DNA of 64,000 bases from Symbiodinium natans (lineage: Eukaryota > Sar > Dinophyceae > Suessiales > Symbiodiniaceae). Below are positions 44,496 through 60,214 of the stretch, in pieces. The position numbers and the translations under genes are program-made. The stretch spans positions 603,501-667,500 of the forward strand of contig CAJNDS010002087.1 in assembly GCA_905221605.1 (NCBI GenBank), in the 5' to 3' direction. Within the stretch, counting starts at the first letter, position 1; each line of letters opens with the position of its first letter. The notes under the pieces are model-generated. The model was not told the origin of the DNA. It was given only the letters and a program-made list of their open reading frames with translations, and ran no database searches.

Positions 44496-44560
44496 GACTA
44501 GCAGAGGGCCTTCGGGAGGCAACGTTGTGTCTCAATGATGGTTCATGTTCTCCGCAGGAG
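44496..44560 (+). CDS. possible Cys-containing exon
   Basis: Reads LAEGLREATLCLNDGSCSPQ after GACAG|G. CLNDGSC is Cys-loop-like. Confidence 0.35.
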
Positions 44561-45119
44561 TCACACACTGTGGCGGTCTTTTTTCCGGGGCAGATGATGC
44601 TACTCACTAAGTGGTGACTAGCCACAGGCTGCTGTGGGGGTGGCAATGATGGGGCCAGTCGTATCTTCAAAAGGGATTATCAGGTGCGCAAGTGAGGGTT
44701 GGTCCAGATTGCAGCATTAGATGAGAGCAGGCCCTTGAGCAAGAGTCGTCCTGAGAGTACTAGGAAGAAGAACAAGAAGACCGTTAGAACCCGCGTAAAA
44801 CCCCGACTATCAATGGTTCGTGTTCCTCGCATCATCACGATGGCTGAGGAGATCAACTTGGCAGTGCAGCAGGAGGATTCTGGTAAGCTGACGCCAGTGA
44901 CTGAAGAATACAAAGCCTCTTCTCGAGAAGGTGTGCTCGGGTTGCGACTACAAGAACAACCAGTGTGTGCAGTGTGCAGTGCTACTTTAGTTGTAAGTTG
45001 TGCTTCTGCTACTGCTACTGCTCCGGCGTTTATGACTACTGCTACGACTTCTACGGCAAGTACTATGAGTCGTACTGCTACTACTCGCGCAACAAAACCC
45101 GCAGCAGACAAACGGTAGC

Positions 45120-45335
45120 AAACAGTAGCAGCAAACGCAACCACAATAGCAGCAGCAGAAGCGGCAGCGGCAGCGGCAGCGGCAGCAAGAAACAACAATT
45201 TTGCTACGACGACGACGACGACGACGACGACGCCGCAGACGCCGACGCCGACGATGACAACGACGCTGACGACAGCGGCGACGACGAGGACGAGGACGAG
45301 TACTACTGCTACTCCTCCTGCTGTTGCTGCTGCTC

Positions 45336-45340
<5 letters not shown>
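45120..45340 (+). repeat. compound AGC/GGC/GAC triplet tract
   Basis: A low-complexity run of AGC, GGC, then GAC/GCC and GAG triplets leading into the long TAC array. Confidence 0.85.
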
Positions 45341-46256
<916 letters not shown>

Positions 46257-46545
46257 GGCGTGACGTTCTTAATTGATCGCAGGGGTTTTGTGGCATGCAA
46301 TTTTCGTGTTAAGAGACGAAAACCTCGGTATTTACAGTGTTTCCTGGCTTTGTCCGTTTACGGACACGAAAAATGGACGTGTAAAAATTGCCGGAAACTA
46401 CTTTCAACTACTTTAGGCGCAGGAGGAAAACATCGGTATTTACAGTGTTTTCGGGCTTCAAAAACGGTCAATTACAGGGCCTACTTTGCACAGACGTGTT
46501 CTCAGAACAGAGGAAAAGACCGGTATTTACAGCGTTTCGCGGGTT
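46257..46545 (+). repeat. array flank with three diverged tandem copies
   Basis: GGTATTTACAGTGTTT occurs at 46328 and 46435 and as GGTATTTACAGCGTTT at 46522. Each copy is preceded by GAAAAxxxC, giving unit spacings of 107 and 87 bp. A related CTGGTATTTGCG lies beside the third long array (59318). Confidence 0.7.
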
Positions 46546-47214
46546 TTCTAAGATGTGGCCAAACTTGTCCTTAAACCCGAACGCCTCCAGCAAGCCGAAC
46601 AGTCGTGCACCCTGAAATCCGAAACCCCAAAACCTGAAGCAAGCCCAAGAGTCGTGCACCCTTAAAATCTCAACCCCACAGCGTCAAGCACGTCCCCAGA
46701 AAAAACACAAAACATCTGGAGCCTTAAACCCCAAACCCCATGCGTACCCTGAATGAGCACCCCCTTAAACCTTAAATCCCATAGAAAAAGCCCAAAAGTC
46801 CTTTCACCTTACAGCCTCAACCCCAAACCCTGACTGCAAGCCCAAAACTCCTTCGACCTTACACCCTAAACCCCAAACCCCACAGAGAAAGGCGAAAAGT
46901 CCTTTGACCTTACAGCCTCAATCCGGCCGGGCCTTGCTCGAGTTTAGCTCGCCTGAACTGTAGTTTGAGCTGAAGACATGAAGTTGCTGGAGGATTTCTC
47001 TCCGTCATGCGGTGGCGCTCGCCGTTTCCATACAGTATGCCCTAGCGTGTGAAAGTGTGGAGTCACGCCATCGCTTGCAGAAGCAAGCCCTCCCTGCCTT
47101 GCTAGCCGGGGCAGCACAGACCTACGTCAGAATCCTAGAGGACCACCCTCCACTGTGAGCCCAAAAGGTCTAGCCCCTAAACCAACCACAAAAACAGAGG
47201 AAAACAGTAGACAG
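46546..47214. other. non-coding, decayed telomere-like repeats
   Basis: From about 46570 to 46930, units of the type AAGCCCAARAGTCSTKYRACC ... AAACCCC recur imperfectly, mixed with CCCTAAA-like words. No gene is seen. Confidence 0.5.
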
Positions 47215-47345
47215 CGTGGTCATGTGTGCACAAAGCACAGCACGACCCCCATGTGTGCACAAAGCACAGCACGTAATTCCCCCCCCCCCCCAACCCCTGA
47301 GCGTGGTCATGTGTGCACAAAGCACAGCACGTAATTACCCCCCAC
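47215..47345 (+). repeat. three copies of a 26-bp CACA/GCAC-rich unit
   Basis: CATGTGTGCACAAAGCACAG recurs at about 47221, 47250 and 47309, the last two followed by CACGTAATT and C-runs. Confidence 0.8.
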
Positions 47346-47450
47346 CCCCCCACCCCCCCCCAACCCGTCAAACGGAGGAAAAACAGGAGAAAACGATAGA
47401 AAAAGTAAAAAAACAGCAGAAAACACCATGATCAGTTAAGAGCGTGTCAC

Positions 47451-49761
<2,311 letters not shown>

Positions 49762-51126
49762 GAGTGGCCAGAGCATCCATGCCCGCACCATGATTCCGTC
49801 CGTGCTCGTCTTGCGTGCGAGTGGCCAGAGCATCCATGCCCGCACCATGATTCCGTCCGTGCTCGTGTTGCGTGCGAGTGGCCAGAGCATCCATGCCCGC
49901 ACCATGATTCCCTCAGTGTTGCGTGCGAGTGGCCAGAGCATCCATGCCCGCACCATGATTCCTTCCGTGCTCGTCTTGCGTGCGAGTGGCCAGAGCATCC
50001 ATGCTCGCACCATGATTCCCTCCGTGCTCGTCTTGCGGGCGAGTGGCCAGAGCATCCATGCCCGCACGATGATTCCCTCGTGCTCGTCTTGCGTGCGAGT
50101 GGCCAGAGCATCCATGCCCGCGCCATGACTCCCTCCGTGCTCGTTTTGCGTGCGAGTGGCCAGAGCATCCATGCCCGTGCAATAATTCCCTCGTGCTTGT
50201 CTTGCGTGCGAGTGGCCAGAGCATCCATGCAGGCCCGCGCAATGATTCCCTCCGTGCTAGTCTGGCCAGAGCATCCATGCCCGCACCATGATTCTGTCCG
50301 CTCGTGTTGCGTGCGAGTGGCCAGAGCATCCATGCCCGCACGGTAACTCCGTCCGTGCTCGTGTTGCGTGCGAGTGGCCAGAGCATCCATGCCCGCGCCA
50401 TGATTCCGTCCGTGTGCTCGTTTTGCGTGCGAGTGGCCAGAGCATCCATGCCCGCACCATGATTCCGTCCGTGCTCGTTTTGCGTGCGAGTGGCCAGAGC
50501 ATCGCATGCCCGCACCATGATTCCGTCCGTGCTCGTCTTGCGTGCGAGTGGCCAGAGCATCCATGCCCGCACCATGATTCCGTCCGTGCTTGTTTTGCGT
50601 GCGAGTGGCCAGAGCATCGCATGCCCGCACCATGATTCCGTCCGTGCTCGTCTTGCGTGCGAGTGGCCAGAGCATCCATGCCCGCACCATGATTCCGTCC
50701 GTGCTTGTTTTGCGTGCGAGTGGCCAGAGCATCGCATGCCCGCACCATGATTCCCTCCGTGCTCGTCTTGCGTGCGAGTGGCCAGAGCATCCATGCCCGC
50801 ACCATGATTCCGTCCGTGCTTGTTTTGCGTGCGAGTGGCCAGAGCATCGCATGCCCGCACCATGATTCCCTCCGTGCTCGTCTTGCGTGCGAGTGGCCAG
50901 AGCATCCATGCCCGCACCATGATTCCGTCCGTGCTTGTTTTGCGTGCGAGTGGCCAGAGCATCGCATGCCCGCACCATGATTCCCTCCGTGCTCGTCTTG
51001 CGTGCGAGTGGCCAGAGCATCCATGCCCGCACCATGATTCCGTCCGTGCTTGTTTTGCGTGCGAGTGGCCAGAGCATCCATGCTCGCACCATGATTCCCT
51101 CCGTGCTCGTCTTGCGTGCGAGTGGC
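49762..51126 (+). repeat. 57-bp minisatellite, about 24 units, with 115-bp higher-order phase
   Basis: The unit is GAGTGGCCAGAGCATCCATG ... CGTGCGT, 57 bp. From about 50450 to 51050 every second unit carries a one-base insertion (ATCGCATGCC for ATCCATGCC), giving five copies of a 115-bp (57+58) higher-order unit. Because 57 is 19 codons, several frames on both strands stay open; there is no sign that any is a gene. Confidence 0.95.
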
Positions 51127-51195
51127 TGTTTCATGATTTTAAGTTTCAGTGCCAGTAGCTGCACGCTCCAGCTACTTGCTTCTTTTCTTCTGCAG

Positions 51196-51240
51196 ACAGA
51201 CCTGAGCCGTACTGCTTCTGCAAAGAAACAAGCGACGCTT
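51196..51240 (+). CDS. exon with strong acceptor, Cys-rich
   Basis: The acceptor tract CTTCTTTTCTTCTGCAG precedes it. The frame reads RPEPYCFCKETSDAF. A GC donor near 51241 is possible. The style matches the Cys-rich gene exons. Confidence 0.48.
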
Positions 51241-52431
51241 TCAGGCTTAGGGCTGGCGACTTCCAACTTGCCGTTTAACATGGGAGGCCTTCAAGTTGTG
51301 AATCCTAAACTACTTCATTTTCGTGATCTCCACTTTTTGGAGACTAGGTTGCGGCATTTCTCTGAAATACCGCCCCTGCCGGTGGTTTCGGCATGCAACC
51401 TAAGCAAGTTGCTTGTCCCGTACCACGGGCAAATATCAACTGCGCACCATGTAGTTGTTAGAAATTAACATTCTTATTGTGCTAGAGTTTGCTTCGATGC
51501 AAACATGGTTTTGGTCTGTGGAACCATGATCAAGGTTGGACCCTTGCATACTACCGGTCTGCGCAGGACGGGTCCTGTTCCCCATGAGTGAGCTAGTAAA
51601 CCTAATCACTGTAGCAATAGCAACAGTGAAAGCAAGAACAGAACAATGACAATGAGAGAACACCGCTGGCAATCAGTACAATTTGTACAATGAGATCAGA
51701 AGCTCTAAACCCAGACTCTTGCGGTGGATGGGGCCTGCCACCTTGGAACATCCAGGCAGTTAGCAATACCAACTTTTCATGTGTGAGTATAACCCCCTTC
51801 TTGTGACTCAGGGCTGGTTTGGAGGGGGGTTCATGGTGCCGAGTGGGACCAATAATTAAGCAGGGGACTTGGGGGACGTGACTTGGGTTGCAGCTATGTT
51901 TGCATGTACAAGTACACCAGAAGTAACTAAAGGAATTTATGCTCAGTTGCACCCCAAAACCCGGTAGGCTCCATTGCAAACAAGGCCAGCAGCCAAGCTT
52001 AGTTCGAGTCCTGGCTAGCATGGAATTTTGCAGCTGCTTAGAGTTTCCTTAGATAGCTCCCCAAACAGACCGGAAATTCTGAGGGGAGTGCTGAGTGCTC
52101 GTACCATTCTTGCGACAGTAGCTATACCTGGCTCTTGCTAAGTCCCCGGTGCACCGTGGCTCGAATTGGGGTGACAAGTGGTTGCAAGCGGCCCCCCCCC
52201 CCTCGCTCCGAGTAGTTTCCCAAACCATGAGACCTATACATTGAAGTCCCTTGCGCAGGATGAGGAGCCCTATTATCTCTATGATGACGGAGGCAATCCA
52301 GCATCCCTCCAGCTCATGCAGTACGGGTACCCGGCAAGGATCAGAATCCTTTCGACTTTGTGTTTGCTTGTGGACGTTTGTTTTTGGGGGGGAAGGGGAA
52401 TGCTTGCGACAGTGTTCTTCTTCCTCCCGAG

Positions 52432-52992
52432 GATTGCCGATTTGCCGAACACTTCCTTCTTCTGGGAGATCCCCGATGACAATCGCAGCATGATCCAGAA
52501 CAAAGGCACTGGCAAATGCTTGAAGGCTCCGACAGCACCAACTTCAATGGATGCATCAAAGGGGAATGGTACTGATTGTGGACCAGATGGCCTGCTTGCC
52601 GCACTTGATGGAGGCGAAAAATGCGCTAGTCTTGACAATTTTACGGATTGGACAAAACAGGGAACGACGTGCCTGGAGCCATTTTGGTCCACTGCATATG
52701 ACTTCAGTTGCCCTGATGGCACGGCCATGCAGAGCACCACATTCCCTTTCCCAGTCGCTGGTAGTAGTGAGTCACTGAACTTCAGCTACACCTGTTGCAC
52801 ACCAGAGTTCTCCTATCTGCAATGGGCAAGCGGGACGACACCCCCTGGAATATATCTGACCTGTTCAGATGGGTTTTTGGTTGGCCTATTCTACAGTCAG
52901 ACAGGAAAATATGACTCCAGCATCACTTGTATGGGCTCATCTTTCGTTGCCCTCGACTCAAGCAGGCAGACGTTGACGGCCGGGACGCGCAA
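52432..52992 (+). CDS. secreted-type Cys-rich protein, large exon
   Basis: Acceptor tract GTTCTTCTTCCTCCCGAG|G, GTAAAC donor at 52993. The frame gives 187 residues. IADLPNTSFFWEIPD then NKGTGKCLKAP resembles a ricin-type (beta-trefoil) lectin strand. Next comes SCPDGTAM ... LNFSYTCC, matching ICPPGQMA ... YHFTCC of the 19629 protein, then LTCSDGFLVGLFYSQTGKY and SSITCMGSSF. Several N-x-T/S sequons fit an extracellular role. It lacks a start codon in context, so it is internal. The product may bind carbohydrate; that is inference from the trefoil-like motif. Confidence 0.68.
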
Positions 52993-53097
52993 GTAAACGA
53001 GGGAGGGTGGGTGGGTTGTGTGTTAGGTTCCTTTTTTGGCGGCTTTCAACCTTCAAACATCCTCCCTCTTTCCCCACCTCTCTGACACTGTGCTGAG

Positions 53098-53187
53098 TGG
53101 GAGGACCTGCGATGGTGATGACATCTTTCAGCAGTGGGAGTTTGTCGAGGATGCTCAGGAGGCCACTGTCCCTTTCGTGGAATCCCG
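53098..53187 (+). CDS. next exon of the same gene (CDGDDIFQQWEF)
   Basis: A 105-nt GT-AG intron (52993-53097) with a clear pyrimidine tract joins AA|T to give N, then GRTCDGDDIFQQWEFVEDAQ and EATVPFVES. The Q-W pair is typical of beta-trefoil (ricin-B) repeats. The 3' limit is uncertain; a GC at about 53188 is possible. Confidence 0.62.
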
Positions 53188-53884
53188 CTGTAGCATGCTT
53201 AATTCCTGGTTTTTGACGGTACCCCAAGAAAGGACCCGAAACTAGATCATGTTGGGTCCAACGCCTAACCTGGCATTCTTACTGGTAATGTTGGAACGCC
53301 TTGCGCTCATTGTTCTCGTGATTGTTCTGACTACTTTGTTTGCTTCATTGTCGTCCTGTTGTTGATGGCTTCTTTCTTCCATGTATTGGACTTCTTCCAA
53401 GTTGGACGTATTCCGTTCGCAGTGCAGTCTTGCCAACCAGATTGCCAGGCCACCGTATGGTGCCATTGGCATTCTGTTGTTGCCACCACCGCCACTATCA
53501 CCCCCGTAATGTTGCAAGCACCACCAACCCAGCAGCAAGCTTCTGCATGCCGCCATGGTGTGAAAGAGCCGTTTGCCCCATGCTTGCATGGCATTCCTTT
53601 CGAGCAAGGCCTGCCCAAAGGCGGCTCGTGCGAACCACAACGTAGACGTAGACACTTCTTAAGCCTTAGCCTTGGACAGTTCGGAAGGCGGATTCTACAC
53701 CTGCTCCCGAAGTTCCATTTGATGAGAGAGATTTTTGGCATGTTTGGCCCTTCCCTTTGCTTCAGCTGCATTTTCTGGTCCTTCGCGGTAGATCATTCGG
53801 GGAGAAAAAACATGGAAGGCGCTACCGTTCGGCGTTCAATGGGCGGCAGCGGTTCTGAAATGTAGCACACTGCGCATATATATG
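53188..53884. other. open on both strands, no exon settled
   Basis: Long open readings exist on both strands between 53330 and 53865 (for example + CRHGVKEPFAPCLHGIPFEQ, - GGACNITGVIVAVVATTECQ). One may be an exon, but nothing in the sequence decides which. Confidence 0.3.
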
Positions 53885-54485
53885 GGCAGGTATCATGAGA
53901 AACGTGAGAGAACTCGCTGGATCGAGCAAGTCTTGACGTATAGCACGGGCGGTTCAGCCATCATGACAAACGTGGGAGAATGCGCTGGGTCAAGCAGAAT
54001 CTTCAATCATAGCACAAGGTACTCAGCTATCTTGACAATCGCAGGAGAACGTGTTGTGTCGGGCAGATAACTATACAGAAGGCACAAGCGACTCAGTTAT
54101 CATATGTTCTCATAACAACGCAGGAGAACACTCTGGATCGAGCAGAGTCCCAATGTATACGTGGTGACCACGGGGGAGTGCTCTGGGTCATTCAGAATCT
54201 TCAGTCATAGCTCCAGGGAAATAGCTATCCTGACAAACCTGACAAATGTAGGAGAACACACTGGGTCGAGCAGAATCCGCTAGTGTGGCGCAAGCGACTC
54301 AGCTATCATGACAGGCGGGAGAACCTGCATGTGGGTCGAGCAAAGTCTTAACATATAGCACGGGCGACCCAGCTATCAGGACGCACGTGGAGAACGCACT
54401 GGGTCAAGCCGAGTCCGCAATCACAGCAGTCATAGCACGACGGGCTCATCTATCCTTAAAAATGTGAGAGAACGCGTTGGGTCAG
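53885..54485 (+). repeat. diverged tandem satellite, about nine units of 50-79 bp
   Basis: Repeating pattern GGGAGAAxxCRCTGGGTCGA then GCAGARTC ... ATAGCACAAGCGACTCAGC then TATCATGACAAACGT. Units start near 53905, 53970, 54043, 54122, 54173, 54250, 54307, 54373 and 54468. Confidence 0.8.
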
Positions 54486-55913
54486 CATATTGCACAAATA
54501 TGCCAATGTGGCTCTGCTTGGGTTGGTTTACAGAGACCGTTGCTGCTTACGTGCAGCTTACGCGCGCCTCGTGACTGGAACGCCCCATGGCGCGAAGTTT
54601 TATACATTTGGACCGCCCGAGTCAAACAGTTCTGTGAACGGACGTCACTTAATGACTGGGCCACTATATGTTTACCGAAATATTGGAAGCTTGCGATGTA
54701 TGTCGCAGACTTTGATTGGCCCATGCGTCTATTGGGGAATCCAACATGCATACTGGATTTCAGTTGGTTTGCCAGGGCCAGGTTGACCCAAGCGTTCCTT
54801 CGCAAAACTGAGTTTACCCATGCTTTGGTGCGTCCAACAAATCATTCCGCCCACAGCGTTCATTGGGGAATTCTGATTTGGTAGTGCTTTATTCGCCTTC
54901 GCTTGAACCAGTGCTTTCATTTGGGTTTAAATGTAGTTGGAAAGGGTGGTTTCGACTTCCGTTGCCGCCAGTATGGAAAAGCTGAAGGAGGATCAAGTAA
55001 GTGATGTGATTGCCTGGCCGGAGTAGTGGGCTTGGGTCGACAGAGGTTTGTAATTACCTTTATGGAATGGCTTGGGGTCGACTGTTGGTTGGTGGGCACA
55101 AGACTGCACATTCGGACATGGTCCTTTCCTTGTGAGGCTGTCTCTTGCCTCGTCCAGCCTTTAAAACTCACCTTGGGCAAGCAGTTTATGCAGTGGGATA
55201 GTGTTTGTTTGGGTTTCAAAAGCCGCAACAAAGTGGACAGTGTGAGGAAGAGAGATAGTTGATCATAGAATTTTACGAAGCAGCAACGTGTGTTGTTCCC
55301 TGCAGTGCGTCTCTCCGAGTTAGACCGAAGTCCGGCCGTGTGCGAGTATGAGAACTCAACAGCGAAGTAGGGCATGGAGCAATGCAGAGTGACACTCCGG
55401 AGTGATACGCGCGGAGCCGGGCTGTGGAAGTGTGTTTCCCGCTGAGTTTAGGACATATGCCTCGCTGCTCGGTTTTGCGTGGAGACTGGTTGTAGTCCCG
55501 CCTCTGCCCCAATCCTGTAACATGCCTGGGAGCAGAATTGAACAAAATGGCAGCTACGAAAGCTTCATGTTTGACATTTACATATCCTGGAGTTGGATCG
55601 AGTGTGTCACCTATGTACCAGTAAGGATCAGTTACTGCAGTATCACCTTGCGCCTAATAGGGCTGCAAGTGACAGACGTTGGATAGTGTGTGCCTTGCCT
55701 GGTTCGTCTGAGTGCGAGCGATCAAGCTCAACAACAGCGCGGAATAGAGCATCAACCGCTAGCACAACCACATTCTACACGAGATGCAATCGGCATGGAC
55801 ACCTGACGATCCTGACGTGGAGCGACAGGGATAGCAACTGGGCTTGCTGTTGCGCAGATGTGGCTACGCGCGGAACACTACTTGCAAGCGCAGCCTCTCC
55901 CACCTGATCCTTC
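54486..55913. other. no gene recognised
   Basis: Several frames of 60-150 codons overlap on both strands without domain-like content. Confidence 0.35.
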
Positions 55914-56067
55914 ATGGCCTGTGCCCGTGGGCTGTTTCCTCCAACCGCGTCCTCAACCTTTGAATCTCCCGGGGTCCTGGGCCTGAAGCCCCAGCCTGTC
56001 TTGCTTCAGAGGAACCTGTTCACTCAGGCCCACTATTGCAACGGGCCATCCCCTGCGGCCGGTGGAA
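55914..56067 (+). CDS. possible exon
   Basis: From ATG at 55914 the frame reads MACARGLFPPTASSTFESPG, then VLGLKPQPVLLQRNLFTQAH, then YCNGPSPAAGG, ending at a GTAGTC donor-like site at 56068. Composition is convincing. No clear acceptor lies just upstream, so it could be a first exon. Confidence 0.42.
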
Positions 56068-57231
56068 AGTAGTCACCACACCCATCTGCCCTTGGGGTTC
56101 TGTGCATCTTGCAGACTGTTGACGGTGCCATGAATTGCCCACACCAAAGCTTGGGGCTTATGCCGAGTTGCAGGTGCCCCGGCAGATACTAGTGGATTTG
56201 CCTTTCCCCGCATCAATTGCATAGATGAGACGAGGCGGAGCTTGCCTTTACAGTTTACACAAGCAGGAACGCAAAAGTTTTCAACCTGCGCCAGGCTTGG
56301 TGGGCTGCGACACTTACAGCTACAGCTACAACCTATGACTATGATACGAATGTGCTTCAAATGCATGTCGACATGGATTCTGGAGGTTTCTGTTCCGGCC
56401 TAAGAGCAAATAAAGAACTCAACGCAGGTGACTGCAATGACCAGAGACATGGTCAGCGAGAAGCTGTTCAGCAAAATGACATTGTCAGCAGATGTCGGTA
56501 GCAGCATGGCCCATACTTCGGGAAGTACCAGCACTCATGTTTGCTTTGACAGTAGTACTTCTGGAGAAGCATTTGATGAATGTTTCCTTTACTAGTTACT
56601 GCTGCGGTCAGGACACTAAGTGTCCACTTCTCGCTAAGATTATGAGTACCCCCACTCTCCTTCTGAACATTGTCTGGAGAAGCAGCGCAGCTCAAATGTG
56701 CAAGTGAGTCTGTTTCAACTAATAGCCTCAATCTAAACTTTGCACCCGCGATTGGAATTTTGGGGAGATTTGTTCAAGCTAGTGGGACTTGAAGTGGAAA
56801 TATTAGATTCCGTCGCCCACACATCCGCTTGCTTTCTTCCAAATCGAATCTAATCTCGCCTCCTTCAACCTTGAAAGGCGCAAGCACCAGATGCCCAAGA
56901 AGCTCGGAAAGACAGCTGTCTCGTTTTGACTGTTTTGGAGTACCTAAGGACCTAATCCTGAAACAAAAGCAGGTGCTTTGTAGCCCGCATTACGATGTTT
57001 AGTGCTACTTTGACTCTAGTTAACCTGTGCAACTTTTTGGTTTTGTTGTTAGTCTTGCTGCGATGATCATGAAAAACTTCAAGACATACACCCTCCGTTT
57101 TCAGCATGTTGCTGTCAGCATGTGTCTGAGGAGACGATGGGTGATGTTGTCAGCTTCAGCAGTTGCGAGGCGGACTGCTAGCCCTGCAACCTGTTTTACT
57201 GGTGTAGATATAGCATGCACATACGTAGCGG

Positions 57232-57480
57232 TTGTGTGAGCCGAAGTGCAATGATGGCCTGGTTTTTACCAAAGTCATTATGCTGGGCAGCAGCACGGAT
57301 TCTTCAAATCTTGGACATATTCGGCTCGTTGTTTCCAACATGTTGGCCTTGGTGGTTGGAGAGAGGTGTGGAAGCACATGTCAATCCATGAGGCGTCCCT
57401 GGCACTTGATGCCAGCGTGTCGACAGTGACTGCAAGTGATCTAGCACTGCGCATCTGGGACGACGAGCATCTCAATACGC
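57232..57480 (+). CDS. possible exon material
   Basis: Two frames look protein-like: CEPKCNDGLVFTKVIML after TGTGTGAG, and TVTASDLALRIWDDEHL around 57430-57475, the latter WD40-like. Neither has firm borders. Confidence 0.25.
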
Positions 57481-57751
57481 AGCAGAGGCCGCGAAAGCCA
57501 CAGCTCGAGAAACCATGTTTGTCCAAGTTTCCATCACCCGACGCGGGTTAGAAATTCCTCCAAATGGCATATTCTGGGTCTCCATCAGGCAAGTTTATCA
57601 GTACGTGACGCACTACGAAGTGGTCATACCGAAACGCGATGGTGCGGCTCTCGGTTTTCGGAATTGTGGACCTATTTGTTGGTGTGAGTTCATCAATGAG
57701 GCACTCCGTTCGCCGGCAACATTAAGTCCACGAGGTGGTTGGCTTTTAAGC

Positions 57752-57988
57752 CTAGTCAAATCTGATGTGTGACACGCCGTTTGCCCGTAGTAGAGTCAAC
57801 TCTAGGCCCCAAGCCCCAGAATCAGGAGGGATAGAGGTCGATAGTGAGAAAGAAGATGCTCTACTCAGTGTCGGTTTCGGGCCTTCAGACATGACCTCCT
57901 TGAAAGCTTTGGGGGCTTTGTGGGGTTGGGATTCTGACGCAGCGTTGAGGGCGAAGGCAGAAAGGAAGCAAAATCCGACACGAGCCAT
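57752..57988 (-). CDS. possible minus-strand first exon with signal peptide
   Basis: On the complement, ATG at 57988 gives MARVGFCFLSAFALNAASES, a good signal-peptide pattern, followed by QPHKAPKAFKEVMSEGPKPT. The + strand is also open here (DSEKEDALLSVGFGPSDMTS). If real, it would be the only minus-strand gene in the window. Confidence 0.25.
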   Translation of the reverse strand: MARVGFCFLSAFALNAASESQPHKAPKAFKEVMSEGPKPTLSRASSFSLSTSIPPDSGAWGLELTLLRANGVSHIRFD

Positions 57989-58569
57989 GGCTGTTCCTAC
58001 ATTCAGTATCACCCGTCATTGCTGTGTTGTCTGTGTTGTGTGTTGTCGGTGTCAGTGTCGACTACAAACAACAGAACTTGGCTCCAGCCCAGTCGCAAGC
58101 ACCTGAGCGCACAGGAACAGCCCGAAGACGGACACGGATAAGATGCCTACTCATGAGCACAAGCAAAAAAATTGGTAATAGTCATGCGAAATTTTGCGAA
58201 TTGAAGTATCAGTCGGTTAAACCTTGGAACACGTCCTCACACATTCCCTTAGCGATGCATAAAGCCACTGCAACCCGGGACTTCTGAACACTTGCCCACA
58301 GACCTAAAGACTCCCTAAAATGTTCTTAACTTCCCTAGACTCTCCGCAGACCCTAGGATGCCTAATGGTGCCCTTCAACCCCTTCGTGGCTCTCCAGGCA
58401 ACGGGGCGGAGGTTCTCTTTGTTTGCCAGTCCGCGGAGTCTGGCCAAGGCAGCTTGTGTTCTTCGAAGGCAGCGGTTAGCCAAGAGGAGAGATGGGCCAA
58501 GACAGTCATGTCAGTGTTGTGTTGTGGTAGTCGGTAATCAATAGAAAGTAGCGCGGAGTACATGGCTGC

Positions 58570-59289
<720 letters not shown>

Positions 59290-59436
59290 GTAGCGCGCAT
59301 TTGACGGCACAAAACGCTGGTATTTGCGATATTTGCAAGGCATGGGTAGTGTCTGTCAGGAGAGCGGGGAATTTCTCGGTCATGTCAGGAAACGACAAGC
59401 ATGAATTCCAAAGACTGAAGACCCGAAACTCCGAAC

Positions 59437-59560
59437 CCTGAATTGCTTTCGCTAAACCCTAATCCCGAAAGCCTAAACTCAAAAGCCTCAACCCTTAAGC
59501 TTGAACCCTAAACCCTGAATTGCTTTCGCTAAGCCCTAATCCAGAAAGCCTAAACCCAAA
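59437..59560 (+). repeat. 77-bp imperfect tandem duplication
   Basis: CCTGAATTGCTTTCGCTAA followed by RCCCTAATCC ... AAAGCCTAAAC occurs at 59437 and again 77 bp later, embedded in CCCTAAA-like words. Confidence 0.75.
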
Positions 59561-59891
59561 AAGCCTGAACCTGTTAACCCTTAAACCCTAAAGTTTTCCC
59601 TCAACCCCCCCCCCCCCCCCCAGCCCCAAGCCACCCCCCTTCCCCGCAAAGCCAAGCCAAGCCAAGGCCAATTAAAAAGATGAAAATAAAACGCAAGGCT
59701 CTAATACGAAGTCCAAGGCCCTCATAGGAAATCCAAGGCCCTCGCCGCATTTAGTAACAAGAAGGCGACCTGATCCCATCAAGTAATTAGGAGTCCCTGG
59801 AGTAGGGATTTTGTTGGTGTGTGCAGGGTATCCTTTCGGATAGAGCTGGCCAAAGCAGTGAGTCAGTGATGTGAGTTCTCGCAGCTGCACA

Positions 59892-59957
59892 CGCACGCAA
59901 ACCCCCAGGACTTATCAAAGCTCTACGCCACTGCTGCGACTCTGAAGATGCTCGACT
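59892..59957 (+). CDS. possible exon
   Basis: After TTCTCGCAG one frame reads ANPQDLSKLYATAATLKMLD, helix-like, ending at TGA. The donor is unclear. Confidence 0.3.
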
Positions 59958-60214
59958 GATCTGTGAAACGTCTGATGCTCACCTGCGAGAGTGAGTCGAA
60001 GCTCCGAAGCGCTGTGAAGTTAGCCGGCTTTGTCCTGGACCGTAAAGAAGTCAGCAAAGAGCAGACACACAACAGCCGGGGGCGGCAAAAGCACACGCAA
60101 AATGTTGGGACGTTGGGACTTTAACTGTACAACATTTCGGGTTGGTTTGGAAAATTCACGACCCGCTTTCCACGGTGATCTTGCCGTTTCCTTAACCAGA
60201 GTCCCTCTTCCCAA

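Noticed and set aside
53331-53771. A minus-strand Cys-rich 146-codon frame
   Set aside because: The + strand is equally open (168 codons) and neither has decisive splice signals, so no exon is annotated.
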